DNA of 17,983 nucleotides from Actinomycetota bacterium (GTDB taxonomy: Bacteria; Actinomycetota; Thermoleophilia; Gaiellales; Gaiellaceae). Where the stretch lies: NCBI GenBank assembly GCA_013812265.1, contig JACCTQ010000139.1:1-17983 (forward strand), written 5' to 3'. Under the pieces are notes generated by a model. The model saw only the letters and a list, made by a program, of their open reading frames with translations. It was not told the DNA's origin and ran no database searches. The position numbers were made by a program, and so were the translations under genes. Position 1 is the first letter of the stretch. Each line of letters opens with the position of its first letter. This document shows positions 7,514 through 14,729 of the stretch, one piece after another.

Positions 7514-8572
7514 TCAGCCTCCAGTGTCGAGACGAAAGCCAGGCTCGTCGCCGGGAGCGGCGAGGGGGCTCGTCGGCAGGCCTGCCTTCGGTTCCGCATC
7601 GTTGTAGCCCCCCGGCGCGACGTCGTTTGGCTCGTGGGGGTGGAAGAGCGAGGCCAGGTACTGGATCTGGCCTCGCCCCGGGCCGAGCTCGAACTGGCCG
7701 CCGCCGTACGTCCGGATGCCGTTCGCCTCGCAGTGGTCGTACGCGTCGAAGAGGGAACGCAGGCTGCCGAAGCGCGACGGTTTGATGTTCAGCATCCGCG
7801 GCGCGAACGGCAGCGCCTCGATGTCTTCGACCGAGTGGATGACGGCGTCCCACGTGATGCGGTCGCGATGGGCCGAGAGCACGGGCTCGGTCTCCGGCGT
7901 CAGCGCCGGATCCTCGATCCACGCGTCCGGGAAAGCCGATGCGACTCGCTCGTAGAGGACCGGGTCGGGCGGTTGGTCGACGACCGTCCCGCGGTAGGCG
8001 CCCTTGAGGTCAACCGAGTCGATCGCTCCGGTATCGACGAGCTCGGCGATGAGATTCTCATCCCACGAGCTCGTCGGGTCGAGCTTGAAGCGAAGATCGG
8101 GATACAGCTCGAGCCATTTCCGGACCGGCTCTGCCGACGGAGGCTCGCCGAGCCGCATGGAGACCACGAATGCGACCGGCGCAGGCGTTCGCCGTAGTGC
8201 TCCAGAGAGCGAGAGCCCGGCCTGACGGAGCGCGAGATCCAGAGCGGCGCTCTCGAGACCCCAGCGCCGGTAGTTCCTGAACGCATCGTCAGACGCGCCG
8301 CCCGGAAAGAGCTCCAGCGTTTCTAGGAGCTCCGAGAACGAGGCCAAGGTATGTCGGCCGGCCAGCGAGAGGGTTGCGCCCGCGCTCTGGAATGCCCGCT
8401 GATCCTCGGCTGCGTAGGTGACGTCCTCCCCGACTCCCTCATGGCCCGCACCCTCGAGCTGGACCACGGTCGTCTCGCGGGTGAACGCGCTCGAGACATC
8501 GCGGGAAAGTCCCCCCAGCCCGTACGCCCCGACCTCCACGGGAAGATCGGCGAGACGAGCGAAGAAGTTCAT
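7514..8572 (-). CDS. Enolase-superfamily enzyme (muconate cycloisomerase/OSBS-like)
   Basis: The 352-residue protein has an N-terminal capping domain and a C-terminal modified TIM barrel with enolase-superfamily signatures. Candidate residues are K163 in RFKLDP on the second strand and metal ligands D188 (SVDLKG), E220 (AWIEDP) and D242 (ITWDAV). The acid/base K264 lies in LNIKPSR, followed by the GGGQFELGPGRGQIQ segment. This D/E/D plus Lys pattern fits the muconate-lactonising/o-succinylbenzoate synthase branch, which abstracts a proton alpha to a carboxylate. Here the usual KxK motif shows only one Lys. No menaquinone or catabolic genes are nearby, so the substrate cannot be named. The gene is divergent from the PASTA gene across 60 bp and has no strong ribosome-binding site. 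Confidence 0.8.
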   Translation of the reverse strand: MNFFARLADLPVEVGAYGLGGLSRDVSSAFTRETTVVQLEGAGHEGVGEDVTYAAEDQRAFQSAGATLSLAGRHTLASFSELLETLELFPGGASDDAFRNYRRWGLESAALDLALRQAGLSLSGALRRTPAPVAFVVSMRLGEPPSAEPVRKWLELYPDLRFKLDPTSSWDENLIAELVDTGAIDSVDLKGAYRGTVVDQPPDPVLYERVASAFPDAWIEDPALTPETEPVLSAHRDRITWDAVIHSVEDIEALPFAPRMLNIKPSRFGSLRSLFDAYDHCEANGIRTYGGGQFELGPGRGQIQYLASLFHPHEPNDVAPGGYNDAEPKAGLPTSPLAAPGDEPGFRLDTGG

Positions 8573-8632
8573 CGAGCCGTTCTACCTAATCGCATAAGTT
8601 TTGTGCGTCGAGGTTGCGGTTATGTAGGTGCC

Positions 8633-9889
8633 ATGAGGCCTCGACGTCCGTTTCGCCGGGACCGTCCCGAACGCCCCGAGGGCCCCGGTCGACCTCTCCC
8701 GCCGCACGAAGACGAAACACGAGTGGTGCGTCCGGCCACCGAGGAGGAAACCCGAGTCGTTCGTCCAGCCGGCGACGAGGATGTCACCCGGGTCGTCCGC
8801 CGCACGCGCCGGGTGGACTCACCGCCGCCTCCACCGCCCGTGGAGCGCGTCCGCCGGGTCGGACCGCCCGAGCGCAACCCGTGGCCCTGGCTCCTGGCGC
8901 TGCTGCTCCTCGTTCTTGGCGGAATCGCCGCCGCCTACCTGCTTTCGCAGCGGGACGACGAGCCCGACACCGTCGCCGTGCCATCGGTCGTCGGCTCCCG
9001 CGAGGCCGACGCCGTCAGCCGGCTCCAACGGGCGGGCTTGAATCCCCGCATCGCGCGCCAGTTCGCCGAGCGGCCACGCGGCATCGTCCTGCGCCAGCAG
9101 CCTGCTGGAGCGGCAAATGTCAAGCGAGGAGCCGCCGTTACCCTGTACGTCTCGCGCGGACCCGGGACGGTGGCCGTGCCGAACCTCCAGGGCCTGTCCG
9201 AAGCTGAGGCGGCCAGCAAGCTGACGGCCCTCGGCCTCGAGGCAAACGTGGTGCGCGTCCCGTCGACCGAGCCGGACGGCACCGTCATCGCCCAGAGCCC
9301 CGCCAGAGACGAGCGCATCGGTCGCGGAGAGACGGTACGGATCAACGTTTCCCGGGGTGTGACGCGCACTCAAACGACGACCACGACTACCGCCACGACC
9401 GCCGCCACGACCTCGACGACAGCAACGACCGGCACCACGACCACGCCCGGCGCCGGAACGACGACTGCTCCGCCGGAGGACGCCGAGGTGCCGGACGTAG
9501 TCGGCCAGAGCGAGATCGACGCAGCGGCTGCACTTGGGGCCGTGGGATTGCTTGCGGACTCGTACCCGGTCTCGTCCGAGGAGGCGCCCGGGACCGTCGT
9601 CGCCCAGAGGCCCGGCGCCGGCGGAACGGCGCTGGAGGGCTCGGCCGTCCGGTTGAACGTCGCCATCGGGACCGGGACGCGGCCCAGCCGAGCCGTCCCC
9701 GACGTGACGGGTCTGAACGAGCGTGCGGCGCGCGACCGCTTGCGGAGGACGGGTTTCACCGTGCGGGCGATCGAGCGCAAGGTGACCGCCCGCGACGAGA
9801 ACGGTGTCGTCATACTCCAATCGCCCGACGCCGGCAGGTCACTCAGGCTGGGCATCCAGATCACGATCTACGTCGGCCGACTCAGGTAG
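8633..9889 (+). CDS. Membrane protein with four extracellular PASTA domains and no kinase
   Basis: From the ATG at 8633 the product has 418 residues. It has a charged cytoplasmic N-terminus (1-82) with three (E)TRVVR repeats, a Pro-rich stretch, and one TM helix (about 84-104). Two PASTA domains follow (about 113-242), then a Thr-rich linker (about 243-282), then two more PASTA domains to the C-terminus. PASTA domains bind peptidoglycan or beta-lactam-like ligands and usually form the outside of PknB-type kinases or class B PBPs. Here neither kinase nor transpeptidase is present. The repeated Thr motifs in the cytoplasmic tail could be substrates for a kinase encoded elsewhere (inference). 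The open frame continues upstream to 8351, but that part overlaps the divergent enolase-superfamily gene and lacks coding character. Confidence 0.9.
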   Translation: MRPRRPFRRDRPERPEGPGRPLPPHEDETRVVRPATEEETRVVRPAGDEDVTRVVRRTRRVDSPPPPPPVERVRRVGPPERNPWPWLLALLLLVLGGIAAAYLLSQRDDEPDTVAVPSVVGSREADAVSRLQRAGLNPRIARQFAERPRGIVLRQQPAGAANVKRGAAVTLYVSRGPGTVAVPNLQGLSEAEAASKLTALGLEANVVRVPSTEPDGTVIAQSPARDERIGRGETVRINVSRGVTRTQTTTTTTATTAATTSTTATTGTTTTPGAGTTTAPPEDAEVPDVVGQSEIDAAAALGAVGLLADSYPVSSEEAPGTVVAQRPGAGGTALEGSAVRLNVAIGTGTRPSRAVPDVTGLNERAARDRLRRTGFTVRAIERKVTARDENGVVILQSPDAGRSLRLGIQITIYVGRLR

Positions 9890-9939
9890 CCACGACTCGC
9901 GCAACGCGGCGTCCGACGGCGCCGCCCATCGACTCTGCC

Positions 9940-9959
9940 GCTCCGTAAATCACCGGAGC
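9940..9959. terminator. Possible hairpin between convergent genes
   Basis: GCTCCG (9940-9945) and CGGAGC (9954-9959) can form a 6-bp stem with an 8-nt loop in the gap between the PASTA gene and modC, covering the modC stop. There is no U-tract in either direction, so a terminator role is only suggested by position. Confidence 0.25.
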
Positions 9960-11017
9960 AAGCTATTCGGGTGCTGCGCTCGGGTCGAGGGCAATGGTAT
10001 GAGCCGCGTGGCGGTCGCCTTGAACGCGGCGATCGCCGCTTCGCCCTCGGCCAACCCCAGTCGCTTCGCCGAGGCGACTGTCACGTCGGCGGTGAGCGGA
10101 CCGATGCGGACGCGCACACGGTTGCCCGCCGGAACCACGGATGTGACCGTCCCGCGAACGTGGTTGAGAGCCGAGTCGTGAGCGGGCTTGCGCGAGAGCA
10201 TGATCTCCCACGGCTGGACGATCACGCCGACCGGCCCGTTTCCGGGCTGCGTCGACAGGACGACCGTCCCGTCCTCCAGCTCCACGGCTGTCAGGTCGTC
10301 CCCGCGGGAGGTGGCGTGGCCGACGAGCAGGTTTCCGCCGGTGAGGCTCGCCACGAACGGATGCGACGGCGAGCGAACCAGCTCCGCCGGCGTCCCGAGC
10401 TGGAGCAGGCGGCCGTGGAGGATGACGCCGACCTGTCCGGCGAGCGCGACCGCGTCTTCGAAGTCGTGGGTGACCACTAGCGCTGGAAGTGCCAGATCCC
10501 GCAGCAGCGTCTGGAGCTCGGAGCGGACTCCCGCGCGCGTATGGGGGTCGAGCGCGGACAGGGGCTCGTCCATGAGGAGCACCTTCGGCTCGCGCGCGAG
10601 AGCCCGGGCAAGGCCCACGCGCTGGCGCTCACCGCCGGAGAGCTCCGCCGGCCGGGCCTGGGCCAGATCGTCGATGCCGAACCGCGCGAGCAACTCGGCG
10701 ACACGCCCTTTGCCCGCGAAGCCGACGTTTTGCTCTACCGTCAGGTGCGGGAAGAGCGCGTAGTTCTGGAAGACGAACCCGACCGACCGCTCCTCCGGTG
10801 GAAGGTCGAGCGACCGGGACGAGTCGAACCAAACCTCCTGGCCAAGCGAGATCCGACCGGCGTCCGGCCTCGTCAGTCCGGCCACCGCGCGGAGCAAGGT
10901 CGTCTTGCCCGCGCCCGACGGGCCGACGAGGGCGACCGTTCCGCCGTCCACCTCGAGCGCTAGAGCTAGGCGGAACGAGCGGAGCTGGGCGGTCAGATCC
11001 AGGCGGAGCGTGTCCAT
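9950..11017 (-). CDS. modC: Molybdate-type ABC transporter ATP-binding protein
   Basis: The 355-residue ATPase has Walker A GPSGAGKTT (32-40), the Q-loop FQNYALFPHLT (Q84), signature LSGGERQ (126-132), Walker B VLLMDE (146-151), the D-loop SALD and the switch His184. The C-terminal part (about 225-345) is a TOBE/Mop-like regulatory region, as in ModC, WtpC and CysA. It energises uptake through the adjacent permease. Its start overlaps the permease gene by 25 nt. Context (a binding protein of the ModA type and a TOBE regulator) favours molybdate or tungstate over sulfate. It is the last gene of the operon. Confidence 0.92.
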   Translation of the reverse strand: MDTLRLDLTAQLRSFRLALALEVDGGTVALVGPSGAGKTTLLRAVAGLTRPDAGRISLGQEVWFDSSRSLDLPPEERSVGFVFQNYALFPHLTVEQNVGFAGKGRVAELLARFGIDDLAQARPAELSGGERQRVGLARALAREPKVLLMDEPLSALDPHTRAGVRSELQTLLRDLALPALVVTHDFEDAVALAGQVGVILHGRLLQLGTPAELVRSPSHPFVASLTGGNLLVGHATSRGDDLTAVELEDGTVVLSTQPGNGPVGVIVQPWEIMLSRKPAHDSALNHVRGTVTSVVPAGNRVRVRIGPLTADVTVASAKRLGLAEGEAAIAAFKATATRLIPLPSTRAQHPNSLLR

Positions 11018-11790
11018 CGCGGGAGCTTGAAGGCGAGCAGCAGGGCGGCGCTCACGAGTATCAGCAGAGCGCTGATCGCAAGCGCCACCTCGAGGTTGAC
11101 GTCGAATTCCTGGTAGATCGCGAGCGAGACGGTCTGCGTGACCCCCCGCAGGCTGCCCGCGAACATGATCGTCGCTCCGAACTCACCGATCGCCCGCGCC
11201 AGAGCCACGGCTGCGCCGGCCGAGAGGCCCGCCGCCGCCATGGGTAGCGCCACGCGAAAGAACGTCCGTGCCGGTCCGGCGCCAAGCGTCCGCGCAGCCG
11301 CGAGCAGATCCGGGTCGAGCGCCTCGAAGGCTGCGATCGCCCCACGCACGTAGAACGGGCTCGCGACGAAGGTCACGGCGAGAATGACGGCAAGCTGGGT
11401 GAACCCGACCTCTATACCCGCGGCCCCGAACGTTTCTCCCAGAAGGCCTTGTTGTCCGAAGGCGACGAGCAGGCCCACGCCGGCAACGGCCGGCGGGAGG
11501 ACGAGGGGCAGCTCGAACAACGTGACCACGACGGACCGGCCCGGGAATTGACGCGTCGCCAGGAGGTAGGCCGTGAGCGTTCCCACGAGCAGGATCAGCA
11601 CCATGGCGATCCCGTTCGTCTTCAAGGTCACGCGCAGGGCGTCGAGCACGACGCCACTCGTTAGCTGGTCGAGCAGGCGGGACGGGGGCACCTGGAGGAA
11701 GATGGCAACAACGGGCAGCAAGAGGAACACGGCCGCCAGGGCCGTCGCGGCGGCGAGCAGGACCTCGAAGGTCCGCCTCCGCGCCTTCAT
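10993..11790 (-). CDS. modB: Molybdate-type ABC transporter permease
   Basis: The 265-residue membrane protein has five to six hydrophobic segments. The conserved EAA cytoplasmic loop reads LAAARTLGAGPARTFFRVALPMA, which contacts the ATPase. The motif ARAIGEFGATIMFAGS near the C-terminus is typical of ModB/CysW permeases. The ATG at 11790 is chosen because it overlaps the stop of the binding-protein gene as ATGA. An upstream in-frame start at 11928 would add 46 Arg-rich residues that only mirror the overlapping gene. It transports the oxyanion from the binding protein to the cytoplasm. Confidence 0.92.
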   Translation of the reverse strand: MKARRRTFEVLLAAATALAAVFLLLPVVAIFLQVPPSRLLDQLTSGVVLDALRVTLKTNGIAMVLILLVGTLTAYLLATRQFPGRSVVVTLFELPLVLPPAVAGVGLLVAFGQQGLLGETFGAAGIEVGFTQLAVILAVTFVASPFYVRGAIAAFEALDPDLLAAARTLGAGPARTFFRVALPMAAAGLSAGAAVALARAIGEFGATIMFAGSLRGVTQTVSLAIYQEFDVNLEVALAISALLILVSAALLLAFKLPRWTRSAWI

Positions 11791-12530
11791 GGGGTCCCGA
11801 AACCGGCGCGGGCGAAAGCTCTCCGTGCAGGATCGCTCGTCGCCAGCGCGGTCACGAACCGCCGCGCTGCGGCTCGGTCGGAGGCAGTGCGTACCACGGC
11901 CACTTCGTAACGGACGCTCGGCTGCCAACGTGCGGGAATCACGATCGCCTTGACCCTGTCCGCCACCGGTACGACATCAGTGCGGTAGACGAAGCCGGCG
12001 TCCGCCTCGCCGAGCGCGAGCTTTCCGACGATGCTCCTGGCGTCCGGCTCCTCGCTCACGACCTGCGCGAGGACGCCGCTGAGGCGCAATCGCTTCAGCA
12101 CCTCGCGGGTGTAAGCGCCGACAGGAACCTGCGCCGTTCCGACAACGAGCTTGACGTTCGTCCGCCGCCGCAGGTCGAACACGCTCTCGAGTCGGGCCGG
12201 GTTCGATCTCGGCACTGCGAGCGCGAGCGAGTTGGACGCGAACGCCTGCGGCGTCTCCACGAGCCCTTCTCTGAACAGAGCCTGGGTGAGCTCCGGGCTC
12301 GCGGATGCAAAGACGTCGGCGGGCGCCCCCTGCCTGATCTGGAACGCGAGCTGGTCGGAGCCGCCGAAGCTGTACGCCGGCCGCGCGTCGATGCGCGGCA
12401 GCACCTCGGTCAGCGAGGACGCCGCCAGGACGGTGAGACGCTCCGGGGCCTCAGCTCGACTCGACTCGCGCAGGACGGCGAGCGCGGCCGCCGCAACGAC
12501 GATACCCGCGAGTGCCGCGACAGATCTCAG
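11787..12530 (-). CDS. modA: Molybdate-type periplasmic/extracellular binding protein, probable CTG start
   Basis: The product matches ModA: the first strand LTVLAASSLTEVLPRID, the segment YSFGGSDQLAFQIRQGAPADVFASA, VVGTAQVPVGAYTREVLKRL, and the C-terminal EADAGFVYRTD block. The first ATG/GTG/TTG in the frame is GTG at 12404, which would cut off the signal peptide and the first conserved strand. The frame stays open upstream without any standard start. At 12530 a CTG overlaps the TGA of the regulator gene as CTGA, parallel to the ATGA joint with modB. A CTG start gives 247 residues, normal for ModA, with a good hydrophobic signal segment and no lipobox Cys. GGTGGAG lies just upstream. It captures molybdate or tungstate for ModBC. 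Confidence 0.85.
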   Translation of the reverse strand: MRSVAALAGIVVAAAALAVLRESSRAEAPERLTVLAASSLTEVLPRIDARPAYSFGGSDQLAFQIRQGAPADVFASASPELTQALFREGLVETPQAFASNSLALAVPRSNPARLESVFDLRRRTNVKLVVGTAQVPVGAYTREVLKRLRLSGVLAQVVSEEPDARSIVGKLALGEADAGFVYRTDVVPVADRVKAIVIPARWQPSVRYEVAVVRTASDRAAARRFVTALATSDPARRAFARAGFGTP

Positions 12531-12901
12531 CGCTCCACCATCACGGAGGTGGCTTTGATGACGCCAGCTGCGCTCATCCCGGACTCGAGGCCCAGCTCCT
12601 CCGCAGCCTCACGCGTAATGAGAGCGACGACGCGCACAGGGCCGGCGACCTCGATCTCCACCTGGGCCAGCAGACCCTCGCACTTGACCTCGCGGACGAC
12701 TCCCTGGAAGCGGTTGCGAGCGCTGAGCTCCTCTGCCTCGCGCCCGCGAAGGCGATCGATCTCGGCGGCGGGCACCACACGGCGGTTCGCGGAATCACGC
12801 TCGACGTGGATGCGCCCCTGGCGGTCCCAGCGGCGGAGCGTGTCGAGACTGATCCCGAGCGCGCGGGCGGCGTCACCGGCTCTCAAAGCTTGCCTAGGCA
12901 C
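12527..12901 (-). CDS. MerR-type HTH plus TOBE molybdate-responsive regulator (ModE-like)
   Basis: The 124-residue protein joins an N-terminal MerR/excisionase-type helix-turn-helix (GDAARALGISLDTLRRWDRQGRI, with wing NRRVVPAAEIDRL) to a C-terminal TOBE/Mop domain (about 64-122). The TOBE part reads NRFQGVVREVKCEGLLAQVEIE...VVALITREAAEELGLESG. TOBE/Mop domains bind molybdate or tungstate. As first gene of the mod operon it likely acts as the metal-sensing regulator, a functional counterpart of ModE. The GTG start at 12901 lies five bases after a TATCCT -10-like box and within tandem palindromes, suggesting a leaderless, autoregulated transcript. Its stop overlaps the modA CTG start. Confidence 0.88.
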   Translation of the reverse strand: MPRQALRAGDAARALGISLDTLRRWDRQGRIHVERDSANRRVVPAAEIDRLRGREAEELSARNRFQGVVREVKCEGLLAQVEIEVAGPVRVVALITREAAEELGLESGMSAAGVIKATSVMVER

Positions 12902-12912
12902 TGCCTAGGATA
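12891..12912 (-). promoter_or_regulatory. Tandem TGCCTAGG palindromes overlapping -10 box and start of the mod operon
   Basis: TGCCTAGGCA (12891-12900, a perfect palindrome) and TGCCTAGGAT (12902-12911) repeat with an 11-bp period, one helical turn. They cover the regulator's start codon and the minus-strand TATCCT (12907-12912) that looks like its -10 element. An autoregulatory operator is the natural reading. Binding by the MerR/TOBE protein is inferred. Confidence 0.55.
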
Positions 12913-12967
12913 CTAACCGAGCAAGTCAGGAAGGGGGTAACGGTCTCGAGTCGAGCTGCTCAACCTC

Positions 12968-12980
12968 TACAATTTCACGC
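12968..12980 (+). promoter_or_regulatory. Candidate leaderless promoter of the cupredoxin-like gene
   Basis: TACAAT (12968-12973, five of six bases of the -10 consensus) ends seven bases before the GTG start at 12981, with no Shine-Dalgarno sequence between. Transcription would start at or beside the start codon. Confidence 0.5.
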
Positions 12981-13343
12981 GTGACCCGGATTACCGCACT
13001 GCTGGTACTCGTGAGCGCGATACTCGCGCTCGCTGCCCCGGCGTCTGCTGTTCGTGTCGCCGGAAAGATCGTCGTGACCGTCGGTCCAGGTCCGAAGCTC
13101 GTGCTCGAGACAAAAGCTGGGGCGCGCTTCAAGACGCTCAAGCCCGGCTTCTATCTCATCTTTGTGCGCGACTTGTCCAACAGGCGCAATTTCCACCTTC
13201 TCGGGCCAGGCGTGAATCGCGCCAGTTCCGTGAAGGGTGTGAAGGGCGGTGCAATCTGGCGGCTATGGCTTCGGAAGGGCACCTACCAGTACTACTCGGA
13301 CGGGTTCCGAAGCACCATGAACGGCAGTTTCAAGGTCGTCTGA
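12981..13343 (+). CDS. Secreted cupredoxin-like protein lacking copper ligands
   Basis: The 120-residue protein has a signal peptide (about 1-23, cleavage near ASA). A single beta-sandwich domain follows, ending in the plastocyanin-type pattern NFHLLGPGVN...GTYQYYSDGFRSTMNGSFKVV. In copper-binding relatives this tail carries a Cys and a His (CxxH) and a Met. Here the aligned positions are Ser106 and Phe109. Only His72 (NFHL) and Met113 (STMNGSF) remain, so type-1 copper binding is unlikely. The role may be structural or ligand binding; it is unknown. It starts with GTG, is probably leaderless, and is divergent from the mod operon. Confidence 0.8.
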   Translation: MTRITALLVLVSAILALAAPASAVRVAGKIVVTVGPGPKLVLETKAGARFKTLKPGFYLIFVRDLSNRRNFHLLGPGVNRASSVKGVKGGAIWRLWLRKGTYQYYSDGFRSTMNGSFKVV

Positions 13344-13412
13344 CTCGTCGCCCTGCGCTCGCGGTGCCGTCCTGACCGACAGTGCCCCTTGTGCCCCGTC
13401 CGGCGACTGAAC

Positions 13413-13425
13413 TAGGATCGCCCCC
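13413..13425 (+). promoter_or_regulatory. Candidate leaderless -10 box of the 45-residue peptide gene
   Basis: TAGGAT (13413-13418) ends seven bases before the ATG at 13426, the same spacing as in the gene just upstream. No ribosome-binding site is visible between them. Confidence 0.4.
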
Positions 13426-13563
13426 ATGGAACCCGGTCGCACGGACGTGGAAGGAGGCAATCGTCTCGATCCCGGTGTCTGGATCGGGATCGGAGTCGGC
13501 GTCGTGATCAGCATCGTCGCGCTCATCTTCCTTCTTCTCTTCACGGTGGGCGTCGGTATCTAG
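13426..13563 (+). CDS. Small single-pass membrane peptide (45 residues)
   Basis: An ATG-to-TAG frame encodes 45 residues: a charged N-terminal part (MEPGRTDVEGGNRLDPG) followed by one long hydrophobic helix (about residues 19-45, VWIGIGVGVVISIVALIF then LLLF). Composition is that of a genuine single-pass membrane peptide rather than a random GC-rich frame, and a TANNNT box lies at leaderless spacing upstream. It is too short for common gene-calling cutoffs. It sits between two secreted-protein genes on the same strand. I do not recognise a family. Confidence 0.6.
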   Translation: MEPGRTDVEGGNRLDPGVWIGIGVGVVISIVALIFLLLFTVGVGI

Positions 13564-13587
13564 CCTGACGTGAAGATGAGCGCACGC

Positions 13588-13619
13588 CCGAGTGGGGCCG
13601 TGCGCATGCCCACTCTCGG
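13588..13619 (+). terminator. Terminator-like hairpin after the small membrane peptide gene
   Basis: GAGTGGG (13590-13596) pairs perfectly with CCCACTC (13609-13615), and the outer CC/GG can extend the stem past a 2-nt bulge. It lies about 25 nt beyond the TAG of the 45-residue gene. No U-run follows, so it may be a GC-rich actinobacterial-style terminator or simply a hairpin. Confidence 0.35.
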
Positions 13620-13670
13620 CCGACGCCATTTCGAAGCGAGCTTCCAACCCGGCCGCGCCGACCCGCTCAC

Positions 13671-13682
13671 TACACTTTTCGC
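13671..13682 (+). promoter_or_regulatory. Candidate leaderless -10 box of the 348-residue secreted protein gene
   Basis: TACACT (13671-13676) ends six bases before the GTG at 13683, placing transcription start on the start codon. No Shine-Dalgarno sequence is present. Confidence 0.45.
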
Positions 13683-14729
13683 GTGCGAAGGCTCGCGTCA
13701 CCCAGGGTTTCGGCGCTGCTCATCCTTGTCGCAGCCGCCCTGGGCTCGGCCGGGGCTGCGGGCTCGACGGCTGCCGAGGGCGATGTCTACCGGTTGACCG
13801 TGACGGCGACAATCGGACCGGCCACCGAGGGGTGGATCGAGTGGCTTGCGCCTGACAGCGGTCGCTACCGCATCGAGCAGTCCAACCGGACGTACGTCTT
13901 CACGGGCAGCTCGTACGCGATCCTCGACAAACGGCAAGGCGCTCACGTGCGCACCGGATCCGCGGCATTTCTGGGCTCCTTCTCGGAGCGGGCCGCCGCG
14001 CGAGACGCCCTGCGTGGGTTCCTGGCAGGGAACCTCGCCGGGGTCGAGGTGAAGGAGCATCCGGACGGCAGGAAGGAGCTGCACTTTCGGCGTGGTGAGA
14101 CGAAGATCGTGGCGATCATCGAGGAGAAGCTCTCCGCCCTGGAGGCGCAGGAGCGGAAGATCTTCGTGATCCCCAGCGACGAGGTCACGAGCTCGGCGAC
14201 CGAGCGACGTGTCGGGAGCCGGCCGGCGCGGCCGATCCGCGTGTACTGGTTCGGGCCAGCCGTGGCCGGGCGGGTCGCGGTCACGGCCATCGAGAATTTC
14301 GCGGGACCCGCGTCGGGGCGCGGTAACACCCGGCCGGCGCAGCCGGACGCCACGGTGACGAGCCACACGACCTTTTACGAGCGGCCGGCGGCGAAAGGAA
14401 AAAGCAGCGCGCTGCCCGGCCAACGGCCGCCGGCCGGCGAGATTCAGGTCCTGAGCCAGCCGGTCGGTTCGTGGACGGCTCAGCGTGCCATCAAGGCGTA
14501 CAACGGGATCAACGGTGATCTCCGCTACAAGCCGTGGCCCCGGACCAGCGTGAGGCTCTCGAATGGCGAGAAGGTTACGGTGGTCCCCGATCGCGGCGAG
14601 AGCACCGGCAAGGTGCGGAGCGGGTTCGCCGTCATCACGCGGACGACCCTCGTCACGGTGACGGGCTCGGGCTCTTTCGCGCTCAACTCGATCCCCGGGA
14701 CCGCTCGCTTGCTTCGCCCGATTCTCTAA
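13683..14729 (+). CDS. Secreted protein of unknown function
   Basis: The 348-residue protein has a signal peptide (about 1-30, hydrophobic core VSALLILVAAALGSAGAAG). The mature N-terminal part is beta-rich (VYRLTVTATIGPATEGWIEW...GRYRIEQSNRTYVFTG), somewhat like the LolA/LppX-type folds, but that likeness is weak. The middle part (about 200-260) is Pro/Gly/Arg-rich. The C-terminal part (LSQPVGSWTAQRAIKAYNGINGDLRYKPW...) forms another compact domain. No catalytic motif is recognised. The start is GTG behind a TANNNT box. The TAA stop is also the left copy of the target duplication of the IS5-family element that follows. Removing the element leaves the same stop, so the protein appears intact. 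Confidence 0.75.
   Translation: MRRLASPRVSALLILVAAALGSAGAAGSTAAEGDVYRLTVTATIGPATEGWIEWLAPDSGRYRIEQSNRTYVFTGSSYAILDKRQGAHVRTGSAAFLGSFSERAAARDALRGFLAGNLAGVEVKEHPDGRKELHFRRGETKIVAIIEEKLSALEAQERKIFVIPSDEVTSSATERRVGSRPARPIRVYWFGPAVAGRVAVTAIENFAGPASGRGNTRPAQPDATVTSHTTFYERPAAKGKSSALPGQRPPAGEIQVLSQPVGSWTAQRAIKAYNGINGDLRYKPWPRTSVRLSNGEKVTVVPDRGESTGKVRSGFAVITRTTLVTVTGSGSFALNSIPGTARLLRPIL

Noticed and set aside
8351..8632. N-terminal extension of the PASTA protein
   Set aside because: It overlaps the divergent enolase-superfamily gene and has no PASTA-like or membrane features. The ATG at 8633 begins the recognisable basic tail.
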